Positions 1-8,566 of a DNA stretch of 44,376 nucleotides are shown in pieces. The translations under genes were made by a program, and so were the position numbers. Source of the stretch: Actinomycetota bacterium. Its GTDB lineage: Bacteria > Actinomycetota > Acidimicrobiia > Acidimicrobiales > Ilumatobacteraceae. The DNA is taken from the NCBI GenBank assembly GCA_009704985.1, contig WLDE01000008.1:1-44376 (forward strand). The letters are read 5' to 3'. The notes beneath the pieces were generated by a model. That model saw only the letters and a program-made list of their open reading frames with translations, was not told the DNA's origin and did not search any database. Position 1 is the first letter of the stretch. Each line of letters starts with the position of its first letter.

Positions 1-653
<653 letters not shown>

Positions 654-657
<4 letters not shown>

Positions 658-1325
658 ACGGCCCGCACGACCTGGGCGGGATGCACGGCTTCGGGCCCGT
701 GGCCCCCGAGCGCGAGCGCGACGAGCCGGTCTTCCACGCCCCGTGGGAGGGGAGGGCGCTCGCGCTCACGCTCGCCGTCGGTGCTCTCGGACACTGGAAC
801 ATCGACCGCAGCCGCCACACCCGAGAGTCGCTGCCGCCGGCCGTGTACCTCGGCTCGTCGTACTACGAGATCTGGACCAGCGGACTCGAGCAACTGCTGC
901 GCGAGGAGGGACTCGTCGGCGACGACGAGCTCCGCGCCGGCCGTTCGCTGCGGGATCCCGCCCCCACGCGCCGGCCGCCGCTGCCGGGCGCTGACGCGGC
1001 CGGCTCGCTGACCGCCAGGTCGACCTACGAGCGGCCGGCACCGCACCCGGCCCGGTTCGCCGTCGGCGATCGGGTGCGGGCGGTGAACGTCCACGTCGCA
1101 GGGCACACCCGGCTGCCGCGCTACGTGCGCGGCCACGCCGGCACCGTCGAGTCCGTGCGTGGCGTCTTCGTGTTCCCCGACGCGAACGCCCACGGGCACG
1201 GCCCGGATCCGCAGTGGTGCTACACGGTCGTGTTCGAGGCCAACGAGCTGTGGGGCGCGTCGGCGGACCCCCGCTCCACGGTGAGCGTCGACGCGTTCGA
1301 GCCGTACCTGGAGCCGTCGTCGTGA
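654..1325 (+). CDS. nthB: Nitrile hydratase beta subunit
   Basis: Non-catalytic beta subunit that pairs with alpha to form the active-site channel of nitrile hydratase. The protein (223 aa) starts with the family signature [15 protein letters not shown]. It carries the helical [13 protein letters not shown] region near residues 65-80. The C-terminal SH3-like half contains [12 protein letters not shown] and [12 protein letters not shown], typical of beta subunits. The GTG start overlaps the alpha stop codon, and its own TGA overlaps the GTG of the next gene. The three genes are therefore coupled in the order alpha, beta, accessory. Confidence 0.94.
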
Positions 1326-1651
1326 CCCCGTCGGAGCTGCCGCTCGATCTCGCCGAACGTCCGCCGTTCGCCGAACCGTGGGAGGCCACCGCGTTCGCGC
1401 TGGCCGTGCACCTGCACCAGCGGGGCGTGTTCGCCTGGCCCGAGCTGGCCGAGGAGCTGGGCGCCCGCCTCGCCACCGGCCCTTCGACGGGCTACTACGA
1501 GCACTGGCTCGCGGCGGTGGAGGCGCTCGTCGTGCGGCACCGCGTGGCCACCGCCGACGAGCTCGACACCACCCGCGCCGCCTGGCTCGACGCTGCCGCG
1601 CACACGCCGCACGGGCAGCCGATCCTGCTCCACGGCACCCGCGAACGCTGA
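1322..1651 (+). CDS. Nitrile hydratase accessory (activator) protein
   Basis: A 109-aa protein homologous to the N-terminal helical part of the beta subunit. It has PFAEPWEATAFALAVHLHQRG and then GYYEHWLAAVEALV, which parallel [14 protein letters not shown] and [13 protein letters not shown] in beta. Family members of this size act as metallochaperones/self-subunit-swapping activators that deliver cobalt to the alpha subunit. The GTG start overlaps the beta stop (GTGA). The assignment rests on operon position and on the internal similarity to beta. The exact mechanism here is inferred from the family. Confidence 0.85.
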   Translation: MTPSELPLDLAERPPFAEPWEATAFALAVHLHQRGVFAWPELAEELGARLATGPSTGYYEHWLAAVEALVVRHRVATADELDTTRAAWLDAAAHTPHGQPILLHGTRER

Positions 1652-1658
1652 CCACCCG

Positions 1659-2255
1659 TCAGCGTGCGACGGTGACCGGGGTTCGTTCGACGTGCTCCGG
1701 GCAGTCGACCCGCAGGTCGTGGTCGCGCAGCGGGACCCCGAGCAGCAGGCACCGTGCCGGTGCACGGCCGGCCGCCGGCTGGTGGTGGTGGCACGTGAGG
1801 CAGCTCCGGTTCACCGTGATCACCCCGGCGGTCTGCAGCCGTGCGATCTCTCGCAACAGCACCTTCAGGGTGGTGGCGAGCTCGGCGTCGGAGCTGTCCT
1901 TCGCCGCCAGCACCGGTTCGAGCTCGGCGGCGACGGCCGCTGCGACGCCGCGGCCGTCCTCCGTGAGCGACACGCGCGAGCTGCGCATGTCGAGCGGATC
2001 GCGGGTGCGGGCGATCAGGCCCCGCCGCTGGAGGGCGTTGACCGCCTCGCTGAGCGTCGGCTGCGAGACGTCGAGCTCCGCTGCGAGATCACCGATGCGC
2101 CGCGCCACGCCGTCGGACAGCGTCTCCAGCACACCGAGCCCGAGCTGCGACACCTGATGCCGTGTCGCTGCGTCCTGGCGTGCCGCTCGCAGCGCTCGAC
2201 CGAGACGCTCGACGGCGGCGAGCACCCGTCGCTCGAGGTCGGCGTCCGCGGTCAT
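1659..2255 (-). CDS. MarR-family regulator with Cys/His-rich C-terminal extension
   Basis: Winged-helix DNA-binding protein of 198 aa. The MarR core spans about residues 30-140, with the recognition-helix region DLAAELDVSQPTLSEAVNALQ and wing residues RDPLDMRSSRVSLTEDG. The C-terminal 45 residues are extra. They contain CLTCHHHQP, a later single Cys, then LRVDCPEH: four cysteines and several histidines that could form a zinc or redox-sensing site. The gene converges on the nitrile hydratase operon with only 7 bases between stop codons. It may control that operon or the protoglobin operon. There is no direct evidence for its target. Confidence 0.85.
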   Translation of the reverse strand: MTADADLERRVLAAVERLGRALRAARQDAATRHQVSQLGLGVLETLSDGVARRIGDLAAELDVSQPTLSEAVNALQRRGLIARTRDPLDMRSSRVSLTEDGRGVAAAVAAELEPVLAAKDSSDAELATTLKVLLREIARLQTAGVITVNRSCLTCHHHQPAAGRAPARCLLLGVPLRDHDLRVDCPEHVERTPVTVAR

Positions 2256-2288
2256 GAGCGCATTGTGGCCGGTGGCGACCCGTCCGGG

Positions 2289-2870
2289 TCACCACCGGTC
2301 CGGGTCGTAGGGCTGCGACCAGAGCGCGACGGTGAGCGTGACGGCCTTGAACCAGGCCGTGTGCATCGCGTCCACCGTGTCGGCGTCGTCGCCGCCCGCC
2401 GCCAGGAACGGACGGATGGTCGCCGTGATCGGCCACACGAACGCGACGAGGTACCGCAGCGGCACGAACCTCTGCGGTGAGTCGACGCCGTCGGTCCGAC
2501 CCTTCGTGTCGGTGTGACGCCGGGCGATTTCGTGCTGGTGGTCGAGCCAGCGCTGGTCCCACGGTCGGGCGCAGAGGTCGGTGATCCACTGGCCGAACCT
2601 CGCCCGCACGGCGGACAGGTAGTGGGCCGACGGCTGGCCGTCGGGACCGTGGAACGAGGCGACGAGGTGCGAGTGCGAGCCGACGTAGCCGTACCAGAGG
2701 TCGAGGATCGCCTCCACCTGCGGCGCGAGCACCGCTCCGGCTCGTGCGAGCGCTGCGGCGTCGTCGTCGCTCCAGAGCAGGGTCGACAGCAGCAGGTCGA
2801 GATCGGCCGTGCTCACCGGCGAGGTGGGCAGGTCGTCGTCGAAGGCGTACCCGGCGATGGTCGTGGTCAT
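2289..2870 (-). CDS. Protoglobin-domain haem protein
   Basis: A stand-alone protoglobin of 193 aa, the haem fold seen in archaeal protoglobins and in the sensor domain of globin-coupled sensors. Family hallmarks are AGYAFDDDLPTSPVS at the start, LDLWYGYVGSHSHLV, WLDHQHEIARRHTDTK (probable proximal-His helix) and PLRYLVAFVWPITATIRPFL. No output domain follows. Such proteins bind O2, NO or CO. The start overlaps the stop of the redoxin gene (ATGA), so both are co-translated. With a peroxiredoxin-like partner, a role in NO or peroxide chemistry is plausible but inferred. Confidence 0.88.
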   Translation of the reverse strand: MTTTIAGYAFDDDLPTSPVSTADLDLLLSTLLWSDDDAAALARAGAVLAPQVEAILDLWYGYVGSHSHLVASFHGPDGQPSAHYLSAVRARFGQWITDLCARPWDQRWLDHQHEIARRHTDTKGRTDGVDSPQRFVPLRYLVAFVWPITATIRPFLAAGGDDADTVDAMHTAWFKAVTLTVALWSQPYDPDRW

Positions 2871-3478
2871 GCGGAGATCTCCTCGGTGGTGATGCGGCAC
2901 CCGTGGCCGGGGTCGCAGTGGTCGGTGTGGTCGGTGTGGTCGGTGTGGTCGGTGTGGTCGGTGTGGTCGGGTTCGGTGCGGGTCTCGTCGAGTGGGACCT
3001 CGTCGATCAGGCGGGCGATCGTGGCGCCGACGACGAGGTCGTCGACCTGGCCGAACGCGTTCACGCGGATCCGTCCCGATCGGTCGATCACGACGAGGCT
3101 CGGTGTGCCGCGGAGGTGGTAGCGCCGCATGGTGACCGGCATCGGGGCAGCCCCGTCGTGGGCGTCGACGCCGACGGGGAAGTGGATCCGGTACTCGTGC
3201 AGGAACGCTTCGAGCGACACGGGGCGCATCGCGTCGTGGTGCTCGAACACGGTGTGCAGGCCGAGGACGGTGACGTCGGGGCCGAAGGTACGCGCCACCC
3301 GCTGTGCCTGCGGGAGCCCGTGGCTCACGCATCCGGGGCACAGCATCTGGAACGCCTCGATCACGACGACCTGACCGCGGAGGTCGTCGAGGCCGATGGG
3401 GGAGGAGCAGTTGAACCACTGCGACACCGCGAGCGGTGGGGCCAAGGTCGGAGGATGATGCATCGGCATACGATGCAT
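2867..3478 (-). CDS. Thioredoxin-fold redoxin (AhpC/TSA-like) with His/Asp C-terminal tail
   Basis: A redoxin of 203 aa with CPGC at about residues 47-50, followed by a helix and the cis-Pro region RGTPSLVVIDRSGRIR. It lacks a signal peptide, so it is probably cytoplasmic. The C-terminus is a low-complexity tail, PDHTDHTD... then HCDPGHGC, with five HTD repeats and two cysteines. This suggests metal binding. The first ATG is used here; in-frame ATGs 9 and 15 bases further in are equally possible, because a 14-bp palindrome overlaps the first start. It is the first gene of an operon with the protoglobin. Confidence 0.85.
   Translation of the reverse strand: MHRMPMHHPPTLAPPLAVSQWFNCSSPIGLDDLRGQVVVIEAFQMLCPGCVSHGLPQAQRVARTFGPDVTVLGLHTVFEHHDAMRPVSLEAFLHEYRIHFPVGVDAHDGAAPMPVTMRRYHLRGTPSLVVIDRSGRIRVNAFGQVDDLVVGATIARLIDEVPLDETRTEPDHTDHTDHTDHTDHTDHCDPGHGCRITTEEISA
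2921..2965 (-). repeat. 9-bp tandem repeat encoding HTD units
   Basis: Five perfect copies of GTCGGTGTG (plus strand) lie in the 3' end of the redoxin gene. On the minus strand they encode the repeating His-Thr-Asp tail. Exact repeats of this kind vary easily in copy number. Confidence 0.85.
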
Positions 3479-3482
3479 CGTA
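3469..3482. promoter_or_regulatory. 14-bp perfect palindrome at the redoxin/protoglobin start
   Basis: TACGATGCATCGTA is a perfect palindrome. A second GATGCATC core lies at 3457-3464, so two identical 8-bp palindromes occur 15 bases apart. A minus-strand TTGACA (3493-3498) lies just upstream, but no good -10 element at normal spacing was found. The palindrome overlaps the first possible start codon. Its GATGCAT core resembles half-sites of Rrf2/NsrR-type nitric-oxide regulators, which would suit a protoglobin operon. That is inference. Confidence 0.5.
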
Positions 3483-3494
3483 ATCCTATAAATG

Positions 3495-4832
3495 TCAAGT
3501 GAGCGGCAGGTTCGCGTCGAACCAGCCGGCGGCCAGGTGCGCGGCCGTGGCGAGCGTGCCGGGCTCCTCGAACAGGTGCCCGGCGCCGGGCACGATCTCC
3601 AGACGGCAGGGTGCTCGCATCCGCGACCGCGCCTGCTCGTTGAGGCCCACGACCACCGTGTCCCGACCTCCCACGATCAACAGCGTCGGTGCCCGCACCG
3701 CACGAAGCGCGTGTCCCGCCAGATCGGGCCGCCCGCCGCGGGACACGACGGCTCGCACCGGGCAGTCCGGCTCCGCCGCTGCCCGGAGCGCCGCCGCCGC
3801 TCCCGTGCTCGCGCCGAAGTACCCGACCGGCAGCTCGCCGAGGTGCGGCTGCGACATCGCCCACGTGGTCGCCCCGCCCAGCCGTCGCGCGAGCAGCCCG
3901 ACGTCGAACACCTTCGACCGGTCGGGTTCCTCGTCGGTGGTCAGGAGGTCGAAGAGCAGCGTCGCGTGGCCCGCCTGTTCGAGCACCTCGGCCACGAACC
4001 GGTTGCGGGGACTGTGGCGGCTGCTCCCGCTGCCGTGCGCGAACAGCACCAGGCCGCGGGCATCCGCCGGGATCGTGAGGTGCCCACCGACCTGTGCGTC
4101 GCCGAGGTCGAGCACGACCTCCCGCTCGACGCGGTCGGGGACGTCGACGGCGCCCGAGACCGGCCTCGACACCGACGGCTCGGTGTCGAGGATCGCCAGG
4201 ACCGCCTCGTCGGGCACCTGCGCGAAGTCGCGGTACGACCCGCCGACACCGACGAACAGCTCAGGGGTGGACACGCACACGTACTGGTCGGCCACCGCAC
4301 CCATCCGCTCCGCCCATCCGGCCGGTGCGACGGGAACCGCCACCACGATGCGCCGAGCACCGTCGGCGCGGGCGACGGCGCACGCCGCCGCCATCGTCGA
4401 GCCGGTGGCCAGCCCATCGTCGACGACGATCACGTCGCGACCGGCGAGCGGCACCCGCCGGTGACGGCGACGGAACCGCTCGGCCCGGCGAGCCAGTTCG
4501 ACCGCCTCACGCGCCTCGACGCGCGAGAACTCCCACGCCGACACCCCCGCCCGCCGCACGATGTCGTCGTCGACGACGCGCACGCCGTCCTCACCGATCG
4601 CCCCCATCGCGAGTTCCGGCTGGTGCGGGACACCGATCTTGCGGACCACGATGACGTCGAGCGGCGCGCCGAGGGCACGCGCCACCTCGTGTGCGACCGG
4701 AACCCCACCTCGCGGCAGACCCACCACGACCGGATCGTCACCCGCGCGGAGCGACCCCTCGTCGCGGAGCCGGACGAGCAGAGCGCCGAGGCATCTCCCG
4801 GCCTCGGCGCGATCGGCGAATCGACGTGCCAT
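3495..4832 (-). CDS. Phosphoribosyltransferase / alpha-beta hydrolase fusion protein
   Basis: A two-domain protein of 445 aa. The N-terminal half (about 1-215) is a type I phosphoribosyltransferase with the PRPP loop VIVVDDGLATGSTMAAA. The C-terminal half (about 225-440) is a dienelactone-hydrolase-like alpha/beta hydrolase with HGSGSS, nucleophile motif GASTG and a C-terminal GAGHLF histidine. The ATG at 4832 is chosen because it begins at the domain edge (MARRFADRAEAG); the frame runs 43 codons further up without conserved sequence. The length and architecture match the mycobacterial Rv0571c type, a member of the DosR dormancy regulon. This agrees with the DevR/DevS-like genes downstream. 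The biochemical substrate is unknown. Confidence 0.88.
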   Translation of the reverse strand: MARRFADRAEAGRCLGALLVRLRDEGSLRAGDDPVVVGLPRGGVPVAHEVARALGAPLDVIVVRKIGVPHQPELAMGAIGEDGVRVVDDDIVRRAGVSAWEFSRVEAREAVELARRAERFRRRHRRVPLAGRDVIVVDDGLATGSTMAAACAVARADGARRIVVAVPVAPAGWAERMGAVADQYVCVSTPELFVGVGGSYRDFAQVPDEAVLAILDTEPSVSRPVSGAVDVPDRVEREVVLDLGDAQVGGHLTIPADARGLVLFAHGSGSSRHSPRNRFVAEVLEQAGHATLLFDLLTTDEEPDRSKVFDVGLLARRLGGATTWAMSQPHLGELPVGYFGASTGAAAALRAAAEPDCPVRAVVSRGGRPDLAGHALRAVRAPTLLIVGGRDTVVVGLNEQARSRMRAPCRLEIVPGAGHLFEEPGTLATAAHLAAGWFDANLPLT

Positions 4833-4930
4833 GGTCCCATCTTCGGACCGTCCGGCGGGTCGACGCGAGGGCCGAACGCCCTCGCGCGTCGGGCTGATCG
4901 GATCTGGGATGTCACGACGACGGGTTGTAG

Positions 4931-5062
4931 TGTCGACCCATCGACCATGACCCGCACGCACGTCACGAGTCCGCGTCCGTCCAGGGCCCGGCGGAAACGT
5001 CCGGCGGAGGACTCCCGACGGTCGTCGTCGGGGTCGGAGCGTCGGCCGGAGGGGTCGAGGCG
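4931..5062 (+). other. In-frame CheB N-terminal coding sequence without a usable start codon
   Basis: Read in the frame of the CheB-CheR gene, this stretch is open after a TAG at 4928-4930. It encodes TVVVGVGASAGGVEA at 5018-5062, the expected first strand and catalytic-serine turn of the CheB methylesterase. It contains no ATG, GTG or TTG in that frame. An ATG with a TAGTGT -10-like box upstream exists at 4947, but in the +1 frame, and that frame stops at 5066. A one-base indel between about 4950 and 5017 would join them. Confidence 0.75.
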
Positions 5063-7645
5063 GTGAGCAGCCTGCTCGATCACCTGGGCAGCCCGCGTCA
5101 CCTCACCGTCGTCGTGGTGATGCACCTCGACCCGACGCACGAGGGGGGTCTCGCCGGGGTGCTCGCCCGGCACACCGAACTGCCGGTGCACGCAGTGGCC
5201 GACCGCGCACGTCTCGAGCCCGGGCAGGTGCTCGTCATCCCACCCGACCGCGACCTCGACGTCGAGGGCGACGAGCTGCGCCTGTCACCACCGGGTGAAC
5301 CCCGAGGTCGCCGTCTGCCGATCGACCACTTCTTCCGCTCGCTGGCGCAGGCCCATCGAGCCCGATCGATCGGGGTCGTGCTCTCGGGGACGGGTTCCGA
5401 CGGCACCGACGGTCTCCGGGCGATCCGCGCCGTCGGTGGCCTCACGCTCGCTCAGGTACCGGAGACGGCCATGTTCGACGCGATGCCCCGATCGGCGATC
5501 GAGGCCGGTGTGGTCGACCTCGTCGCGCCGATCGACGAGCTCGCCGGCGTGCTCGTGGCCGGGCAGATCGACGACGCGTCGCGTGGTGCCGACGCGGGCA
5601 CCGGGCCGATGGTCGGGTCGGGATCGGACGTCGGGCCCAGCACGACGGTCGACGACGTCATGAGGATCGTCGAGTTGCTCGAGTCGCGGACCGGCCGCGA
5701 CCTGTCGCTGCACAAACGATCCTCGATCGCCCGGCGGATCGATCGGCGGATGCTGTCGCACCAGCTCGCGAGCATCGCCGACTACCTGCGCCTGGTCACG
5801 CGCATGCCCGAGGAGCTCGACGTGCTCGCCGACGACCTGCTCATCGGCGTGACCAGCTTCTTCCGCGACCCGGAGGTCTGGACGGCGCTCCGCGACGACG
5901 TGCTGCCGGGGCTGCTCGCCGAGGCCGTGCAGGCCGGAGGTGTCGTCAGGGTCTGGACGCCTGCGTGCTCGACGGGCGAGGAGGCGTACACCGTCGCGAT
6001 GACGTTCCGGGAGGCGATGGACCGGATCTCGCCCCGCCCGAGGGTGCGACTCCGGATCTTCGCCACCGACGTCGATCCCGTCGCCATCGAGCACGCACGG
6101 AGCGGTCGCTACCCGCGCGCCATCGAGGCCGACGTGTCGCCCGAGCGTCTCGCCAGGTTCTTCGTCGAGTCGGACGGTGGGTACCGGATCGCGCCGGACA
6201 TCCGCGAGCTGGTCGTGTTCGCGCAGCAGGACCTCACGACCGACCCCCCGTTCACCCGGATCGACCTCATCACCTGCCGGAACCTGCTGATCTACTTCGA
6301 ACCGGAGTTGCAGCGGCGCATCCTGCCGCTGTTCCACCACGCGCTGCAGCCGGGCGGTGTGTTGGTGCTCGGCACCGCCGAGTCGTGCTCGGCCGCGCCC
6401 GACCTGTTCGAGCCCGTCGTCGGCCGCGCACGGATCATGCGCCGCCGGCACGTCCCCACCTCGCCCCGCGCCTTCGAGCTCCCGTTCCCGGCCGTCAACC
6501 GGGCGTCGGTCGCCCCCCGGCCGGTCGTCCGGGGAACCGATCCCTCCACGTTGCAGGCCGTGGTCGAGGAACTGCTCCGGCGGACGTTCGCACCGTCCGC
6601 CGTGCTCGCAACGGCGACCGGGGACGTGGTGTTCGTGAACGGCCGCACCGGGAGGTACCTGGAACCGCCGGTCGGGAAGGCGTCGCTCGACCTGATCGCG
6701 ATGACCCGTGAGAGCCTGAGAGCGGCCGTGGCGCAGGCGTTCCGGACCGCCCGACGTCAGCGGTCGTCGTGCTCGTTGCGAGCGGTGAACACCGACGCGG
6801 ATCCCCCGACCGTGGTCGAGATCACCGCGACGCCGGTGACGGAGCCGCCTGAGGCATCATCGATGGTGCTCGTGGTCTTCAGCGAGATCGGAGCGATCGA
6901 CGACAGCGGGGGGACGGTGGACGGCGAGGGCGCAGATCGCGACGGGGGGCCACCCACGGCCGGTGCGAGCGCGCTCGCGGACGAACTCGCCGCCGCGCAG
7001 GCGGAGCTGCGGGCGGCGAGCGAGGAGGTGCAGATCGCCAAGCAGGAGATGAGCTCGATGAACGAGGAGCTCCAATCCGCGAACGAGGAGCTCCAATCGG
7101 CGAACGAGGAACTCCAGGCGGCGAACGAGGAGCTCATGCGCTCGAAGGAGGAGATGCAGTCGATGAACGAGGAGCTACGGACGATCAACCTCGAGCTGCA
7201 GGCCCGTGTCGACGAGCTCGTCCAGCAGAGCGACGACATGCGGAACCTCCTGGACAGCACCGACATCGCGACGCTGTTCCTCGACAGCGGACTCGGGGTG
7301 CGGCGATTCACCCCGAAGGTCACGGAGATGTTCAATCTCATCCCGTCCGACATCGGTCGTGCCATCACGGACCTCACCACGCGACTCGTGTATCCCGAGC
7401 TGTCGGCGGACGTCTCGTCGGTGCTCCGCGACTTCACGCCGGTGCAACGCGAGGTCACCGACGAGGCGGGCCGGTGGTTCTCGGTCCGTGTGATGCCGTA
7501 CCGCACACAGGACCGACGCATCGACGGGACGGTCCTGACCTTCACCGACATCACCGATGCGAAGCAGCGCGAGCTCCGCACCGCGTCCGACGGGCTCGAC
7601 CAGCGACCCGTGGGCGGACCCACCGAGTCCGGAGACGACGCATGA
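5063..7645 (+). CDS. CheB-CheR-PAS multidomain chemotaxis-type protein (start uncertain)
   Basis: The first in-frame start gives 860 aa. The order is a CheB methylesterase (to about 165; MHLDPTHEGG and SGTGSDGTDGL hold the His and Asp of its triad), a CheR all-alpha domain (195-280; SFFRDPEVW), a CheR SAM-dependent methyltransferase (280-470; WTPACSTGEEAYT, LITCRNLLIYF), a weak PAS region, and a coiled coil of repeated NEELQSANEELQ (about 630-715). A final PAS domain ends in FTDITDAKQRE. Such fusions occur outside classical chemotaxis and usually continue into a histidine kinase, which is absent here. With the GTG at 5063 the CheB catalytic serine would be missing; it is encoded just upstream. 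The next gene overlaps by ATGA. Confidence 0.85.
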   Translation: MSSLLDHLGSPRHLTVVVVMHLDPTHEGGLAGVLARHTELPVHAVADRARLEPGQVLVIPPDRDLDVEGDELRLSPPGEPRGRRLPIDHFFRSLAQAHRARSIGVVLSGTGSDGTDGLRAIRAVGGLTLAQVPETAMFDAMPRSAIEAGVVDLVAPIDELAGVLVAGQIDDASRGADAGTGPMVGSGSDVGPSTTVDDVMRIVELLESRTGRDLSLHKRSSIARRIDRRMLSHQLASIADYLRLVTRMPEELDVLADDLLIGVTSFFRDPEVWTALRDDVLPGLLAEAVQAGGVVRVWTPACSTGEEAYTVAMTFREAMDRISPRPRVRLRIFATDVDPVAIEHARSGRYPRAIEADVSPERLARFFVESDGGYRIAPDIRELVVFAQQDLTTDPPFTRIDLITCRNLLIYFEPELQRRILPLFHHALQPGGVLVLGTAESCSAAPDLFEPVVGRARIMRRRHVPTSPRAFELPFPAVNRASVAPRPVVRGTDPSTLQAVVEELLRRTFAPSAVLATATGDVVFVNGRTGRYLEPPVGKASLDLIAMTRESLRAAVAQAFRTARRQRSSCSLRAVNTDADPPTVVEITATPVTEPPEASSMVLVVFSEIGAIDDSGGTVDGEGADRDGGPPTAGASALADELAAAQAELRAASEEVQIAKQEMSSMNEELQSANEELQSANEELQAANEELMRSKEEMQSMNEELRTINLELQARVDELVQQSDDMRNLLDSTDIATLFLDSGLGVRRFTPKVTEMFNLIPSDIGRAITDLTTRLVYPELSADVSSVLRDFTPVQREVTDEAGRWFSVRVMPYRTQDRRIDGTVLTFTDITDAKQRELRTASDGLDQRPVGGPTESGDDA

Positions 7646-8472
7646 GCGCGACGTCCGGTCCCGACGGAGCGCCTGCGGGCGACCGGTCGGCGGCTCTCGA
7701 CGAACTGCAGAAGCAGGCGGAGGCGCTGCTCCGCCTGCAGGTGGCGGCCGTCGGTCAGGCGGCTCGTGACCCCGAGCGGCTGTCACCGGTCGCCCGTCTG
7801 GCCCACGACCTCGCCGTCCATCGCATCGAGCTCGGCCTCCAGCTGGACGAGCTGCTCCGCACCCGCGACCAGCTGGACGCGAGCGCGACGCGTGCGGCCG
7901 CCCTGTACGACTTCGCGCCATCGGGCCTGATGTCGATCGACGCTCGCGGTGAGGTCGTCCGGGCGAACCTCTCCGCAGCGCAACTGCTCGGGGTCGATCG
8001 ATCCCGGCTCGTCGGACGGCAGATCATCGACTTCATCGCGCCCGACGACCGGGAGGACGTCGCGCAGGCGCTCCTCGCCCTCGACACCGGCTCCTCCCGC
8101 CACGTCGTGGAGGTCGATCTGGCCGTCGCACGGGCGGACTCGTCGGATCCCGTGTGCGTGGTGATCGATGCCCGTCGATCGCTGGACGGCAGCAGCGACG
8201 GCTGGGACCTCGCGTTCGTCGACATGACCGAGGCACGCGCCGCGCAACGCGAGATCGGCCACCTCGCCCGTGTCGCCGAACGCGAGGAGATGGGTCGGAG
8301 GCTGCACGACAGCGTGCTGCAACGGTTGTTCGGGCTGTCGGCGTCGCTCCAGGCACTGCTGATGAAGGGTGCGCTCGACGAACCGACCACCGCGGTCGTG
8401 CAGGGCGTCGTCGAGGAGCTGCGGCTCACGGTGCTCGAGATCTGGGCGACGGTGTTCGAGCACACCGAGTGA
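7642..8472 (+). CDS. PAS protein with HisKA_3-type phosphoacceptor domain but no ATPase domain
   Basis: A 276-aa protein. An N-terminal helical segment (15-85) is followed by a PAS domain (about 86-200; ALYDFAPSGLMSIDARGEVV, ending FVDMTEARAAQ). The DHp motif EEMGRRLHDSVLQRLFGLSA has its phosphoacceptor His at 222. The chain ends about 50 residues later (VFEHTE), where the HATPase_c domain would normally begin. No ATPase-like sequence was seen in the short gap before the next gene. It is translationally coupled to the CheB-CheR protein (ATGA). It may be phosphorylated in trans or act as a dimerising adaptor; this is inference. Confidence 0.82.
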   Translation: MSATSGPDGAPAGDRSAALDELQKQAEALLRLQVAAVGQAARDPERLSPVARLAHDLAVHRIELGLQLDELLRTRDQLDASATRAAALYDFAPSGLMSIDARGEVVRANLSAAQLLGVDRSRLVGRQIIDFIAPDDREDVAQALLALDTGSSRHVVEVDLAVARADSSDPVCVVIDARRSLDGSSDGWDLAFVDMTEARAAQREIGHLARVAEREEMGRRLHDSVLQRLFGLSASLQALLMKGALDEPTTAVVQGVVEELRLTVLEIWATVFEHTE

Positions 8473-8566
8473 CTCCGACGACGGGCCGTTCGTCGTAGCC
8501 GTTCGACACCTGAGTCGATGCCGAACGGCACTGCACCCTGTCCGACCACCGGCGTTCACTGATCAC

